Below are positions 28,753-38,127 of a DNA stretch of 64,000 nt, one piece after another. The DNA is from Gulbenkiania mobilis. Its GTDB lineage: Bacteria > Pseudomonadota > Gammaproteobacteria > Burkholderiales > Chromobacteriaceae. The DNA is taken from assembly GCA_004346645.1 (NCBI GenBank), contig SMDA01000003.1, forward strand, positions 124,001 through 188,000, read 5' to 3'. The notes beneath the pieces were generated by a model. The model saw only the letters and a program-made list of their open reading frames with translations. It did no database searches and was not told the origin of the DNA. The position numbers and the translations under genes are program-made. How positions within the stretch are numbered: position 1 is the stretch's first letter; the number at the start of each line of letters is the position of its first letter.

Positions 28753-30678
28753 TTACTTCTTGTCCTTCACTTCCTCGAACTCGGCATCGACTACGTTGCC
28801 GTCGTCCTTGGCATTGGCACCGGCCTCGGCACCCGGCTGACCGGCTGCTGCCTCGCCGCCCTGGGCCGCATACATCTTTTCGGCCAGCTTGTGCGATGCG
28901 GTCATCAGCGCTTGGGTCTTGGCTTCGATCACTTCCTTGTCGTCGCCCTGCACCACTTCCTCGGCGTCCTTCAGGGCAGCCTCGATCGCGGACTTCTCGT
29001 CTGCCTCGATCTTGTCGCCAAAGTCGGCCAGCGATTTCTTGACGCTGTGGATCAAGCTTTCAGCCTGGTTGCGGGCCTGGACCAGCTCGTGCAGCTTTTT
29101 GTCTTCCTCGGCGTTGGCCTCGGCATCCTTCACCATGCGCTGGATTTCATCCTCGGACAGACCGCTGGATGCCTGAATGGTGATCTTGGCTTCCTTGCCG
29201 CTGGCCTTGTCACGCGCCGACACATGCAGGATGCCGTTGGCGTCGATGTCGAAGGTAACCTCGATCTGCGGCACTCCCCGCGGAGCCGGCGGAATGTCAC
29301 CCAGATTGAACTGACCCAGCGACTTGTTGGCCGAAGCCTTCTCCCGCTCGCCCTGCAGCACGTGGATGGTCACGGCCGTCTGGTTGTCGTCGGCGGTAGA
29401 GAACACTTGCTGTGCCTTGGTCGGAATAGTGGTGTTCTTCGGGATGAGCTTGGTCATCACGCCGCCGAGCGTCTCGATCCCGAGCGACAGCGGGGTCACG
29501 TCCAGGAGCAACACGTCCTTGCGGTCCCCCGAGAGCACCGAACCCTGGATGGCGGCACCGACGGCCACGGCCTCATCCGGGTTCACGTCTTTACGCGGTT
29601 CCTTGCCGAAGAAGGCCTTCACAGCCTCCTGCACCTTGGGCATACGGGTCTGCCCCCCCACCAGGATCACGTCGTCGATGTCGGTCACCTTCAGGCCGGC
29701 ATCTTTCAGGGCAACGCGGCACGGCTCGATGGAGCGCTCGATCAGTTCGTCCACCAGCGATTCGAACTTGGCACGGGTGATCTTCATCGCCAAGTGCTTC
29801 GGACCGGTGGCATCCATGGTGATGTACGGCAGATTCACCTCGGTCTGGGTCGCGGAGGACAGCTCAATCTTGGCCTTCTCGGCGGCTTCCTTCAGGCGCT
29901 GCAGGGCCATCACGTCGTTCTTGAGGTCAACGCCCTGCTCCTTCTTGAACTCGGTGACGATGTAGTCGATCAGTCTCTGGTCGAAGTCCTCGCCGCCAAG
30001 GAAGGTATCCCCGTTGGTCGAAAGCACCTCGAACTGGTGCTCGCCGTCCACATCGGCAATCTCGATGATCGAGATGTCGAAGGTGCCACCGCCCAGGTCA
30101 TAGACCGCGATCTTGCGGTCGCCCTCCTGCTTGGCCAGGCCGAATGCCAGCGCGGCCGCGGTCGGCTCGTTGATGATGCGCTTGACTTCCAGACCGGCGA
30201 TGCGGCCCGCATCCTTGGTGGCCTGACGCTGGCTGTCGTTAAAGTAGGCCGGCACGGTGATCACCGCTTCGGTGACTTCCTCGCCCAAGTAGTCCTCGGC
30301 AGCCTTCTTCATCTTGCGCAGCACTTCGGCGGAAATCTGCGGCGGTGCCAGCTCTTGGTCACGCACCTTCACCCAGGCATCACCGTTCTTGGCCTTGATG
30401 ATCTCGAAGGGCATCAGGTCGATGTCCTTCTGTACTTCCTTATCCTCGAAACGGCGGCCGATCAGACGCTTGACCGCATAGAGGGTGTTCTTCGGGTTGG
30501 TGACGGCCTGACGCTTGGCAGGCGCGCCCACCAGAATCTCGCCATCCTCCATGTATGCAATGATCGACGGCGTAGTCCGTGCGCCTTCGGCGTTTTCCAC
30601 TACCTTGGGGTTGCCGCCTTCTACCACGGCCACGCAGGAGTTGGTGGTGCCCAGGTCGATACCGATGATTTTGCCCAT
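28753..30678 (-). CDS. dnaK: Chaperone protein DnaK (Hsp70)
   Basis: 641 residues, standard length. ATPase domain [40 protein letters not shown] and [13 protein letters not shown]; substrate domain with [15 protein letters not shown]-terminal tail [11 protein letters not shown]. Start ATG 30678. A sigma-32 type promoter precedes it in addition to one before grpE. The 706-residue open frame on the opposite strand is a shadow. Confidence 0.98.
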   Translation of the reverse strand: MGKIIGIDLGTTNSCVAVVEGGNPKVVENAEGARTTPSIIAYMEDGEILVGAPAKRQAVTNPKNTLYAVKRLIGRRFEDKEVQKDIDLMPFEIIKAKNGDAWVKVRDQELAPPQISAEVLRKMKKAAEDYLGEEVTEAVITVPAYFNDSQRQATKDAGRIAGLEVKRIINEPTAAALAFGLAKQEGDRKIAVYDLGGGTFDISIIEIADVDGEHQFEVLSTNGDTFLGGEDFDQRLIDYIVTEFKKEQGVDLKNDVMALQRLKEAAEKAKIELSSATQTEVNLPYITMDATGPKHLAMKITRAKFESLVDELIERSIEPCRVALKDAGLKVTDIDDVILVGGQTRMPKVQEAVKAFFGKEPRKDVNPDEAVAVGAAIQGSVLSGDRKDVLLLDVTPLSLGIETLGGVMTKLIPKNTTIPTKAQQVFSTADDNQTAVTIHVLQGEREKASANKSLGQFNLGDIPPAPRGVPQIEVTFDIDANGILHVSARDKASGKEAKITIQASSGLSEDEIQRMVKDAEANAEEDKKLHELVQARNQAESLIHSVKKSLADFGDKIEADEKSAIEAALKDAEEVVQGDDKEVIEAKTQALMTASHKLAEKMYAAQGGEAAAGQPGAEAGANAKDDGNVVDAEFEEVKDKK

Positions 30679-30740
30679 TCGTGTTCCTTTCCTGAATTCT
30701 GTGTCTGTCCCATTGGGGGAATCAGTCTTCGAAGCTTTAA

Positions 30741-30766
30741 GTATTGGCGGCCGCACTCATTTCAAG
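30741..30766 (-). promoter_or_regulatory. Sigma-32 type promoter of dnaK
   Basis: Minus-strand CTTGAAA, 12-nt spacer, CCAATAC. The -35 is perfect and the -10 partial against the known heat-shock consensus (CTTGAAA...CCCCATNT); 62 bp before the start. Confidence 0.6.
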
Positions 30767-30783
30767 TGGCTTCGGCCAAGATT

Positions 30784-31329
30784 TCATGACTTCGGCTTGG
30801 ACACCACGACCATGGCCGGACGCAGCACGCGATCGGCGATCAGGTAGCCCTTCTGCATTACCCGCACGATAGTGTTGGGTTCTAGGTCCGACGGCTCCAT
30901 CGTCATGGCTTGATGCTGGTGCGGATCTAGCCGGTCACCGGCGGCCGGTGCGATCTCTCGGATCTGCACCTTCTCGAAGGCGGCAGCCAGTTGCTTAAGG
31001 GTGAGATCCACACCGAACTTCAGGTTGTCGAACTGGCCGCTTTGGTCAGCCAGCGCCATCTCTAGGCTGTCCTTCACCGGCAGCAGCTCCTGCGCCAGCT
31101 TGTTCACCGCGTACTTATGGGCCGCGGCCACCTCTTCCTGCGTACGTCGGCGCTGATTCTCAAGGTCCGCGCGGCTGCGCAGGAACTGCTCCTTCATGTC
31201 GGCCAGTTCGGCTTCCAGTGCGGCGATGCGGGCCTCGGGCGCCAGGGCCTCCTCAGGCGCGCCGGCGTCAGCGGCTTCCGCGGCCGCGTTCACGTCAGGG
31301 TTCAGATTCTGGTGTTCTTGATCTTGCAT
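30784..31329 (-). CDS. grpE: Nucleotide exchange factor GrpE
   Basis: 181-residue exchange factor for DnaK. N-terminal acidic/Ala-rich region, a long coiled coil (RIAALEAELADMKEQFLRSRADLENQRRRTQEEV), and the C-terminal beta domain PNTIVRVMQKGYLIADRVLRPAMVVVSKP. A clear heat-shock promoter lies 50 bp upstream. First gene of the cluster. Confidence 0.97.
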   Translation of the reverse strand: MQDQEHQNLNPDVNAAAEAADAGAPEEALAPEARIAALEAELADMKEQFLRSRADLENQRRRTQEEVAAAHKYAVNKLAQELLPVKDSLEMALADQSGQFDNLKFGVDLTLKQLAAAFEKVQIREIAPAAGDRLDPHQHQAMTMEPSDLEPNTIVRVMQKGYLIADRVLRPAMVVVSKPKS

Positions 31330-31378
31330 GGTGGTTCCCTTTGGCGGATTCGGCGATATGCGAAGTCCCGACCACAGG

Positions 31379-31403
31379 TAGGGGCTTTGGGAGCGATTTC
31401 AAG
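31379..31403 (-). promoter_or_regulatory. Sigma-32 type promoter of grpE
   Basis: Minus-strand CTTGAAA, 12-nt spacer, CCCCTA. Both boxes are close to the heat-shock consensus. Confidence 0.78.
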
Positions 31404-31747
31404 AGCAATGTTCAGATGTGCGGTTGCAATCATGCAAGGTTCGCAAATTCATCATCGCCGCTGGCGTTTTTTATTCGTTTGGCAACGGCCCTGTAAGCTT
31501 GCGAAAAAGCAAGTTTTTTTGTGTGTTGCACCGCACACAAGTCAAATTTTTTATGCTTAAATGCCCCTACACCCACCCCCGGCAAGCCCCGTCCGGGCTC
31601 CATCCGAGCCGTTCGGGCACGCCACAGGGACGGCGACGTCCACCCCGTCGCCAGACAAGAAAGACCCCGCTAAAGCAGGCGGTCGAGATCAAGGCAGAGC
31701 GCCGGTTTCCGGCACCGATAGAGAAACATATCGAGAAGGGTTACAGC
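31404..31747. promoter_or_regulatory. Intergenic control region between grpE and aceA
   Basis: No gene seen. It contains TTGCAATCATGCAA (about 31424-31437), a CTTGC/GCAAG hairpin followed by seven T (about 31499-31520), and the inverted repeat TTGTGTG...CACACAA (31519-31540). The core TGCACCGCACA at 31527-31537 is repeated before the PhaB/FabG-like gene at 58 kb. TATGCT at 31552 could be the aceA -10 box. The remaining 190 bp form a long GC-rich leader. Confidence 0.55.
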
Positions 31748-33046
31748 ATGACTACTCGCGAACAACGCATCGCTGCTATTCAGAAAGACTGGGACGAGAA
31801 TCCGCGCTGGAAGGGCATCAAGCGCGGCTATACCGCGGCCGACGTGGAGCGCCTGCGCGGCTCGGTCCAGGTTGAATACACCCTCGCCCGTCGTGGTGCC
31901 GAAAAGCTGTGGAACCTCGTCAACAACGAGCCGTACATCAACTGTCTGGGCGCACTGACCGGCGGCCAGGCAATGCAGCAGGTGAAGGCCGGTATCAAGG
32001 CCATCTATCTGTCGGGCTGGCAGGTAGCCGCCGACAACAACGAATACTCGGCCATGTACCCGGACCAGTCGCTGTATCCGGTGGACTCGGTGCCGAAGGT
32101 GGTGGAGCGCATCAACAATGCCTTTACCCGCGCAGACGAAATCCAGCATTCCAAGGGCATCGAGCAGGGTGACGCTGGCTTCACCGACTACTTCGCCCCC
32201 ATCGTGGCCGATGCCGAAGCCGGTTTCGGCGGCGTGCTGAACGCCTACGAGCTGATGAAGGCCATGATCCGCGCCGGTGCCTCGGGCGTGCACTTCGAAG
32301 ACCAGCTCGCTTCCGTGAAGAAGTGTGGTCACATGGGCGGCAAGGTGCTGGTTCCGACGCAGGAAGCCGTACAGAAGCTGATCGCCGCACGCATGGCGGC
32401 CGACGTCTACGGCGTGCCGACCCTGGTGATCGCTCGTACCGATGCCGAAGCGGCCGACCTGCTAACCAGTGACTGCGACGAGCGTGACCGCCCCTTCCTC
32501 ACCGGGGAGCGCACTGCCGAAGGCTTCTACAAGACCAAGAAAGGTCTGGAGCAGGCCATCAGCCGCGCTGTGGCTTATGCCGAATACGCCGACCTCGTTT
32601 GGTGCGAGACTGGCACGCCGGATCTGGAGTTTGCCAAGAAATTTGCAGAAGCCGTGCATGCCAAACACCCGGGCAAGCTGCTGGCCTACAACTGTTCGCC
32701 GTCCTTCAACTGGAAGAAGAACCTGGACGATGCCACCATCGCCAAGTTCCAGCGCGAACTGGGTGCAATGGGCTACAAGTACCAGTTCATCACCTTGGCC
32801 GGCATTCACAACATGTGGTACAACATGTTCGATCTGGCACAAGATTACGTGGCACGCGGCATGTCCGCCTACGTGGAGAAGGTGCAGGAGCCGGAATTCG
32901 CCGCCCGCGAGCGTGGCTACACCTTCGTGTCGCACCAGCAGGAAGTGGGTACGGGCTACTTTGACGACATCACCACGGTGATCCAGGGTGGCAAATCCTC
33001 GGTGACCGCATTGACCGGTTCCACCGAAGAAGAACAGTTCCATTAA
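31748..33046 (+). CDS. aceA: Isocitrate lyase
   Basis: Splits isocitrate to glyoxylate and succinate, first enzyme of the glyoxylate shunt. 432 residues, the E. coli AceA length. The catalytic KKCGHMGGK motif places the active Cys at residue 193. Also seen are [18 protein letters not shown], and [14 protein letters not shown]. The start ATG 31748 gives [15 protein letters not shown]; the frame is open upstream without homology. Malate synthase aceB lies 3.3 kb downstream. Confidence 0.97.
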   Translation: MTTREQRIAAIQKDWDENPRWKGIKRGYTAADVERLRGSVQVEYTLARRGAEKLWNLVNNEPYINCLGALTGGQAMQQVKAGIKAIYLSGWQVAADNNEYSAMYPDQSLYPVDSVPKVVERINNAFTRADEIQHSKGIEQGDAGFTDYFAPIVADAEAGFGGVLNAYELMKAMIRAGASGVHFEDQLASVKKCGHMGGKVLVPTQEAVQKLIAARMAADVYGVPTLVIARTDAEAADLLTSDCDERDRPFLTGERTAEGFYKTKKGLEQAISRAVAYAEYADLVWCETGTPDLEFAKKFAEAVHAKHPGKLLAYNCSPSFNWKKNLDDATIAKFQRELGAMGYKYQFITLAGIHNMWYNMFDLAQDYVARGMSAYVEKVQEPEFAARERGYTFVSHQQEVGTGYFDDITTVIQGGKSSVTALTGSTEEEQFH

Positions 33047-33090
33047 GCCTTGCAATCAAACGGCAATTCGACCCTGCCGTCTGCATCTGG

Positions 33091-33113
33091 CCCCCGCCTC
33101 GGCGGGGGTTTTT
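33091..33113 (+). terminator. Terminator after aceA
   Basis: CCCCCGCC TC GGCGGGGG followed by TTTTTC. Confidence 0.85.
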
Positions 33114-33131
33114 CATTGTGGAGCCGTCCGT

Positions 33132-33145
33132 TTCGGCCAACCTTT
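33132..33145 (-). repeat. GGTTGGCCGAA repeat downstream of aceA
   Basis: TTCGGCCAACCTTT on the + strand, 19 bp after the aceA terminator; one of 19 copies in the window. Confidence 0.85.
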
Positions 33146-33640
33146 GCCCCGCCGGCAAGCAGTCAGGCCCCTCTGCCGGCCTGGCTGGATAAATCTTGTC
33201 TACCACCATACAACCCTGAATAGCCCCCCCCAACTGCCTTGCAGATGGCACCGCTCCCGGGTTGGACTGTTCTGTCGACACTGGCGCGAGAAAGTGGGCG
33301 AAGGCGGGTATTCCTGAACGCACAGGCTGGCTTGGCTGCCGGGCGCCCTTCGCCTTCTTCGGCCCCGCTCCCTGCCGTAAATCTGGCCCCGGAGTATGTA
33401 CCCGGGCAAGCTGCCGACACTAGAGCGCTGGAGAGCCCTACGAGGCGGGCACGGCGGGAGGTGCCAGCTAAAGAGACCCACAAAACGGCCTGCCTAGGGA
33501 GAGAGCCTGCTCGAGCCGTCGATACCTTCTGGCCGCGTGGCGATATCCCTGTGGGTCCCCAAGGGAGATAGGACAGCGGGCAACGCTTGCGACAGGCGGC
33601 GCGGGCAAGCCGCCCAGACATGAGGGACAGACAACGATCG
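33146..33640. other. Intergenic stretch of about 500 bp without a recognisable gene
   Basis: Lies between convergent aceA and the APC permease. Open frames on both strands show no family resemblance and conflict with each other. It holds a run of eight C (33224-33231) and several modest dyads, for example TATCCCT...AGGGAGATA near 33541. It may contain a structured RNA or be decayed sequence; I could not match it to 6S RNA, RNase P RNA or a riboswitch. Confidence 0.5.
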
Positions 33641-33641
33641 C

Positions 33642-33668
33642 AAAAAAGCCGGGCATCGCCCGGCTTTT
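33642..33668. terminator. Terminator after the APC permease gene, bidirectional
   Basis: AAAAGCCGGGC ATC GCCCGGCTTTT; minus-strand T-tract TTTTTT directly follows the stem. Confidence 0.88.
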
Positions 33669-33677
33669 GAGGAAGGC

Positions 33678-35072
33678 TCAGGCCTTGTGCAGGTGTGAGC
33701 GCTTGCGCGAGTACCCGAAGTAAACGACCAGGCCGATCAGCAGCCATACGACGAAGCACAGCCAGGTCAGGGCGGAGAGCTGCGTCATCAGGAAGACGCA
33801 GAACACGATGGCCAGTGCCGGCACCACGGGTACCGCCGGACAATGAAACTTGCGCGGCAGGTCGGGCTCGCGCCGGCGCAGGATGATGATGGCTGCGGCG
33901 ATCAGGCTGAAAGCGGCCAGCGTACCGATATTGACGAGCTCGGCCAGGGTGCCCAGCGGCACGAAACCGGCGATCAGGGCGATGAGTGTGCCAATGAGCC
34001 AGGTGGCCTTGTAGGGCGTACCATACTTGGGATGTACTTCGGAGAACAACTTGGGCAGGAGACCGTCACGCGACATGGCGAACAGGATACGGGTCTGGCC
34101 GTAGGTCATCACCAGTATCACCGTCAGCATGCCCAGGATAGCGCCCAGGTCCACAAAGCCCGCAAACCAGTCGAGCTTGGCTACCTGCAGGGCCAGCGAA
34201 ACGGGATGGTCGATACCTTTGAAGTCCATGTACGGCACGATGCCGGTCATGATGGCCGAGACCACCACGTACAAGAGCGAGCAGATCGCCAGCGACCAGA
34301 TTACGCCGCGAGGGATGTCCTTCTCGGGATTCTTGACCTCCTCGGCGGCGCAGGTCACGGCGTCGAACCCCAGGAAGCTGAAGAACACGATGGCCGCGCC
34401 ATGAAAGACGCCGCTCATGCCGTACGGCAGTGCAGGGCTCCAGTTGACCGGCTTCACGTGCCATACCGCCACAGCGATGAACAGGACCACGACCGCCACT
34501 TTGATGAAAACGACGAAGTTGTTCACGCGCTTGGATTCGCGAATGCCGAAGGCCAGAAGCGTAGTGATGAGCAGGGCCACTACGAAAGCCGGGAGATTGA
34601 AGACGGTCTCCACGCCTGGACGCGCACCGGCCGCAGCCGTCAGCGCATCAGGCAGGTGCAGGCCGAAGCCTGCCAGTAGGCTCTGGAAATAGCCGGACCA
34701 GCCCACCGACACCGCCGAGGAGGCCAGCAGGTATTCCAGCATCAGGTCCCAGCCGATGATCCAGGCCACCAGCTCGCCCAGAGTGGCGTAGGCATAGGTG
34801 TAGGTGGAGCCGGAGATCGGCAACATCGCGGCAAATTCCGCATAGCAGAGTGCGGCAAAGCCGCAGGCCATGGCGCCGATGATGAAGGAAAGTACCAGCC
34901 CGGGGCCCGCCACCGTGGCACCGGTGCCGGTCAGAACGAAGATGCCGGTGCCGATGATGGCACCGATGCCGAGCATGGTCAGGTCGAATGCGCTCAGCTC
35001 CTTGCGCAGGCCGTGCGACATGCGGGCAAATTCCAACATGCCCTGCACGCTTTTCTTGCGTAGCAAACTCAT
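33678..35072 (-). CDS. APC family amino acid permease (YhdG/CAT-like)
   Basis: 464 residues, about 12-13 membrane spans. The N-terminal signature LRKELSAFDLTMLGIGAIIGTGIFVLTGTGA is that of the cationic amino acid transporter subgroup, followed by SGSTYTYAYATLGELVAWIIGWDLMLEYL and FFSFLGFDAVTCAAEEVKNPEKDIPRGVI. Start ATG 35072; the upstream extension lacks homology. Substrate not determinable. A small GCCCGC/GCGGGC hairpin lies in the leader near 35111-35129. Confidence 0.9.
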   Translation of the reverse strand: MSLLRKKSVQGMLEFARMSHGLRKELSAFDLTMLGIGAIIGTGIFVLTGTGATVAGPGLVLSFIIGAMACGFAALCYAEFAAMLPISGSTYTYAYATLGELVAWIIGWDLMLEYLLASSAVSVGWSGYFQSLLAGFGLHLPDALTAAAGARPGVETVFNLPAFVVALLITTLLAFGIRESKRVNNFVVFIKVAVVVLFIAVAVWHVKPVNWSPALPYGMSGVFHGAAIVFFSFLGFDAVTCAAEEVKNPEKDIPRGVIWSLAICSLLYVVVSAIMTGIVPYMDFKGIDHPVSLALQVAKLDWFAGFVDLGAILGMLTVILVMTYGQTRILFAMSRDGLLPKLFSEVHPKYGTPYKATWLIGTLIALIAGFVPLGTLAELVNIGTLAAFSLIAAAIIILRRREPDLPRKFHCPAVPVVPALAIVFCVFLMTQLSALTWLCFVVWLLIGLVVYFGYSRKRSHLHKA

Positions 35073-35306
35073 TAGGTCCGTGTCCCTGTCTTGTCCCGGT
35101 CGAAAAGCCAATGCCCGCACAAGGCGGGCATCGCTTTGCGGTGGGAATGTTTTGTCGACTGTTCCAGCGTGCGCCGGGTTCGAGCCCTGGCTGCCGCAGA
35201 AGGCCGGCATGATACCTCAAGCGCTGCACTGCGTAACGCCCGTTCTCTTGAGGCAGATCAGTCAAAAAAGGATGCACGCCCCCAAAAAGCCTGCATGGCA
35301 TGGGGC

Positions 35307-35320
35307 CTTCGGCCAACCCT
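35307..35320 (-). repeat. GGTTGGCCGAA repeat between the permease and LysR genes
   Basis: CTTCGGCCAACCCT on the + strand, directly after the 3' end of the lysR gene. Confidence 0.85.
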
Positions 35321-35321
35321 G

Positions 35322-36218
35322 TCAATCCCAGTAACCTGGGCTGGCATACACCGCGCGCAAATGATCGATGAAGCGGCGTACCCGAACCGGCAGGAAGCGC
35401 CGCTGCGGCACCACCGCGTAGACGGGATAATCAGCAGCCGAATACGCATCCAGCACCGTCACCAGCCGGCCGTCGGAGAGATCGTCCTTTACCTCCCAAA
35501 GCGAACGCCACGCCAGCCCCAGCCCCTGCAGGGCCCAGTCGTGCAGGACCGCACCGTCATTGCACTCCAGCATGCCCGACACCTTGAGGTTGACGAGTTC
35601 CCCATCGACGCGGAAGGTCCAGCCGCGGCTCTGGCTTTCGCCCAGTGACAGGCAGGCATGATGCTGCAGATCCTCGAGAGAATGCGGAATACCATGCCGC
35701 GCCAGATAGGCCGGCGACGCCACCACCACCCGCCGGTTTTCCGCGAGACGCACCGCCACCAGCGAGGAATCGGCAAGATCGCTGATGCGGATGGCGCAGT
35801 CGATGCGGTCGCGTGCGAGGTCCACCAGCCGGTCCGACAAATCCAGGGTGATGCGGATGTCCGGATGCTGTTGCTGGAAGGCTGCCAGATGCGGGGCCAC
35901 ATGACGCCGCCCGAAGCCTGCGGGGGCAGAGAGTCGCAGATGACCGCGTGCCCGCCCGCTGCCCGAAGCGACCGCAGCCTCGGCCTCGGCCAGCTCGCTG
36001 AGAATGCGCTGGCTGTCCTCGAAGAAAGCGCTACCCTCCTGGGTCAACGTGACGCTGCGCGTGGTGCGGACTAGAAGGCGCGCGCCTAGGCGTTCTTCCA
36101 GCGCGTCCAGACGGCGGCCGATCACCGCCGGCACCACGCCCTCCTGCCGGGCCGCCGCCGAGAGGCTGCCCAGCGTCACCACGGCCACGAAGGTTTCCAG
36201 CTGCTTGAAGGCGTCCAT
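35322..36218 (-). CDS. LysR-type transcriptional regulator, divergent from aceB
   Basis: 298 residues. N-terminal winged helix (FKQLETFVAVVTLGSLSAAARQEGVVPAVIGRRLDALEERLG, about 3-60) and a C-terminal co-inducer domain (LRLSAPAGFGRRHVAPHLAAFQQQHPDIRITLDLSDR...). It is closest in style to the CrgA/DhcR group. Divergent from malate synthase with a 104-bp AT-rich gap, so it is a candidate regulator of aceB (inference from position). Confidence 0.9.
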   Translation of the reverse strand: MDAFKQLETFVAVVTLGSLSAAARQEGVVPAVIGRRLDALEERLGARLLVRTTRSVTLTQEGSAFFEDSQRILSELAEAEAAVASGSGRARGHLRLSAPAGFGRRHVAPHLAAFQQQHPDIRITLDLSDRLVDLARDRIDCAIRISDLADSSLVAVRLAENRRVVVASPAYLARHGIPHSLEDLQHHACLSLGESQSRGWTFRVDGELVNLKVSGMLECNDGAVLHDWALQGLGLAWRSLWEVKDDLSDGRLVTVLDAYSAADYPVYAVVPQRRFLPVRVRRFIDHLRAVYASPGYWD

Positions 36219-36322
36219 TAGATACTTGAAAGTAAAAATTGATATGCGATTTTAGGCGTTTTTCATTAACTAAAACATACTTAAACTGCCTGCATCACAC
36301 CTCAACACTGGAGAAACGCACC
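36219..36322. promoter_or_regulatory. Divergent promoter region lysR/aceB
   Basis: A 104-bp gap, clearly AT-richer than its surroundings (for example TATTTTTCATTAACTAAAACATACTT is approximated by the segment near 36250-36285), as expected for LysR binding and two promoters. No exact operator identified. Confidence 0.45.
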
Positions 36323-37918
36323 ATGGCCCTCAAGCTTCCGCAAGGCGTGGAAATCCTCGCGCCGGTCAACCCCGAATTCGAAGCCATCCTCACCCATGAC
36401 GCCCTCGCCTTCGTGGCCAGCCTGCACCGCGAGTTTGAAAACCGTCGCCGGGAGCGCATGGAGGCGCGCGTGGCGCGTCAGGCCGAACTGGATGCCGGCC
36501 GCCTGCCGGATTTCCTGCCCGAAACCGCTACCGTCCGCAGCGGTGACTGGAAGATTTCGCCCCTGCCCCAGGACTTGCTGGACCGCCGGGTGGAAATCAC
36601 CGGCCCAGTGGATCGCAAGATGATGATCAACGCCCTAAACTCGGGCGCCAAGAGCTTCATGGCCGACTTCGAGGACTCCAACTGCCCGAGCTGGGAAAAC
36701 CAGGTAGCCGGCCAGATCAACGTGCGCGACGCCTACCGCAAGACCATTAGCTTCGCCAGCCCGGAAGGCAAGCAGTACCGCCTCAACGACACCATCGCTA
36801 CCCTGATCCTGCGCCCGCGTGGCTGGCACTTGATGGAAAAGCACATGAAGGTGGATGGCCAGATCGTTTCCGGCGCGCTGTTCGACTTCGGCCTGTCTTT
36901 CTTCCACAACATCCACTATCTGGTTGAGAACGGCAGTGCCACCTATTACTACCTGCCAAAGATGGAAAGCCATCTGGAAGCACGGCTGTGGAACGATGTG
37001 TTCGTGTTTGCGCAGAAGGCGCTGAACATCCCGCAGGGCACGATCAAGGCCACCGTACTGATCGAGACCATCCTGGCAGCCTTCGAGATGGACGAGATCC
37101 TGTACGAACTGCGCGAGCACAGCTCCGGCCTCAACGCTGGCCGCTGGGACTACATCTTCAGCTGCATCAAGAAGTTCAAGCAGAACCGCGATTTCTGCCT
37201 GGCCGACCGTGCCCGCATCACCATGACCGTCCCTTTCATGCGCGCTTACGCGCTGCTGCTGCTGAAGACTTGCCACAAGCGCAATGCCCCCGCCATTGGC
37301 GGTATGGCCGCGCTGATCCCGATCAAGAACGACCCGGCCGCCAATGAAAAGGCCCTGGGCGGTGTACGCGCCGACAAGGAGCGTGATGCTACTGACGGGT
37401 ACGATGGCGGCTGGGTAGCACACCCGGGCTTGGTGCCGATCGCCAACGAGGCATTCACCGCGGTACTGGGCGACGCCCCCAACCAGATTGAAAAGCAGCG
37501 TGATGACGTGGTGGTCAGTGCTGCCGACCTGCTGAATTTCCAGCCCGAGGCCCCCATCACCGAAGCCGGCCTGCGCATGAACATCAATGTGGGCATCCAG
37601 TACCTGGGCGCGTGGATTTCCGGTAACGGCTGCGTCCCGATCCACAACCTGATGGAAGATGCCGCCACGGCGGAAATCTCGCGCTCGCAGATCTGGCAGT
37701 GGATCCGCTCGCCCAAGGGCGTGCTCGAAGACGGACGCAAGGTGACGGTAGAGCTGTTCCGCGCCCTGACAGCGGACGAGGTGACCAAGCTGCGTGCAGA
37801 GTACGGTAACCGCTGGACCAAGCAGTATGAAGATGCCTCGCGCATGTTCGACGAGTTGACCACGTCGGATGAGTTCGTGGAGTTCCTGACCCTGCCCGGC
37901 TACGACTACATCGACTGA
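36323..37918 (+). CDS. aceB: Malate synthase A
   Basis: Condenses glyoxylate with acetyl-CoA to malate. 531 residues, the MSA length. Features: NALNSGAKSFMADFEDSNCPSW, LILRPRGWHL, MESHLEARLWNDVF, GTIKATVLIETILAAFEMDEILYELREHSSGLNAGRWDYIFS and the C-terminal catalytic Asp region NLMEDAATAEISRSQIWQW. ATG 36323 is preceded by GGAG. With aceA it completes the glyoxylate shunt. Confidence 0.97.
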   Translation: MALKLPQGVEILAPVNPEFEAILTHDALAFVASLHREFENRRRERMEARVARQAELDAGRLPDFLPETATVRSGDWKISPLPQDLLDRRVEITGPVDRKMMINALNSGAKSFMADFEDSNCPSWENQVAGQINVRDAYRKTISFASPEGKQYRLNDTIATLILRPRGWHLMEKHMKVDGQIVSGALFDFGLSFFHNIHYLVENGSATYYYLPKMESHLEARLWNDVFVFAQKALNIPQGTIKATVLIETILAAFEMDEILYELREHSSGLNAGRWDYIFSCIKKFKQNRDFCLADRARITMTVPFMRAYALLLLKTCHKRNAPAIGGMAALIPIKNDPAANEKALGGVRADKERDATDGYDGGWVAHPGLVPIANEAFTAVLGDAPNQIEKQRDDVVVSAADLLNFQPEAPITEAGLRMNINVGIQYLGAWISGNGCVPIHNLMEDAATAEISRSQIWQWIRSPKGVLEDGRKVTVELFRALTADEVTKLRAEYGNRWTKQYEDASRMFDELTTSDEFVEFLTLPGYDYID

Positions 37919-37941
37919 GCGAAAATTTGCCAGCTTGCACC

Positions 37942-37969
37942 AAGGCGGCCCCGATTCGGGCCGCCTTTT
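37942..37969 (+). terminator. Terminator after aceB
   Basis: GGCGGCCC / GGGCCGCC with a 6-nt loop and TTTT following. Confidence 0.88.
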
Positions 37970-38127
37970 ATATTTTCAGCTGGAATAATTAGAATATTTT
38001 GTCTCCAAAATTTTTTTATTGGAATTTTATTGCTTAATTACGGAAGAAATTCTTTATCCAATGGAATAATATTGCGCAAACCACCCATTTGGCAGCATGC
38101 CGCCCTTTTTTCGTCCGAGGCTCAACG
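37970..38127. promoter_or_regulatory. AT-rich control region with direct repeats before the ABC importer
   Basis: About 110 bp of unusually AT-rich sequence. TGGAATAATT at 37981, TTGGAATTTTATTGC at 38019-38033 and ATGGAATAATATTGC at 38061-38075 are near copies spaced roughly 40 bp apart, a pattern suited to repeated regulator sites. TAATAT at 38067-38072 may be a -10 box. Confidence 0.5.

Noticed and set aside
28669..30789. 706-residue open frame on the + strand opposite dnaK
   Set aside because: A mirror of the strong codon bias of dnaK in GC-rich DNA; its translation has no family character.
33074..33083. GCCGTCTGCA, eight of ten bases of the classical Neisseria uptake sequence GCCGTCTGAA
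   Set aside because: A single partial match; one such occurrence is expected by chance, and the recurrent word in this window is a different one.
33163..33843. 226-residue minus-strand frame overlapping the end of the APC permease
   Set aside because: Out of frame with the permease, no homology, no ribosome binding site; overlaps a certain gene and a terminator.
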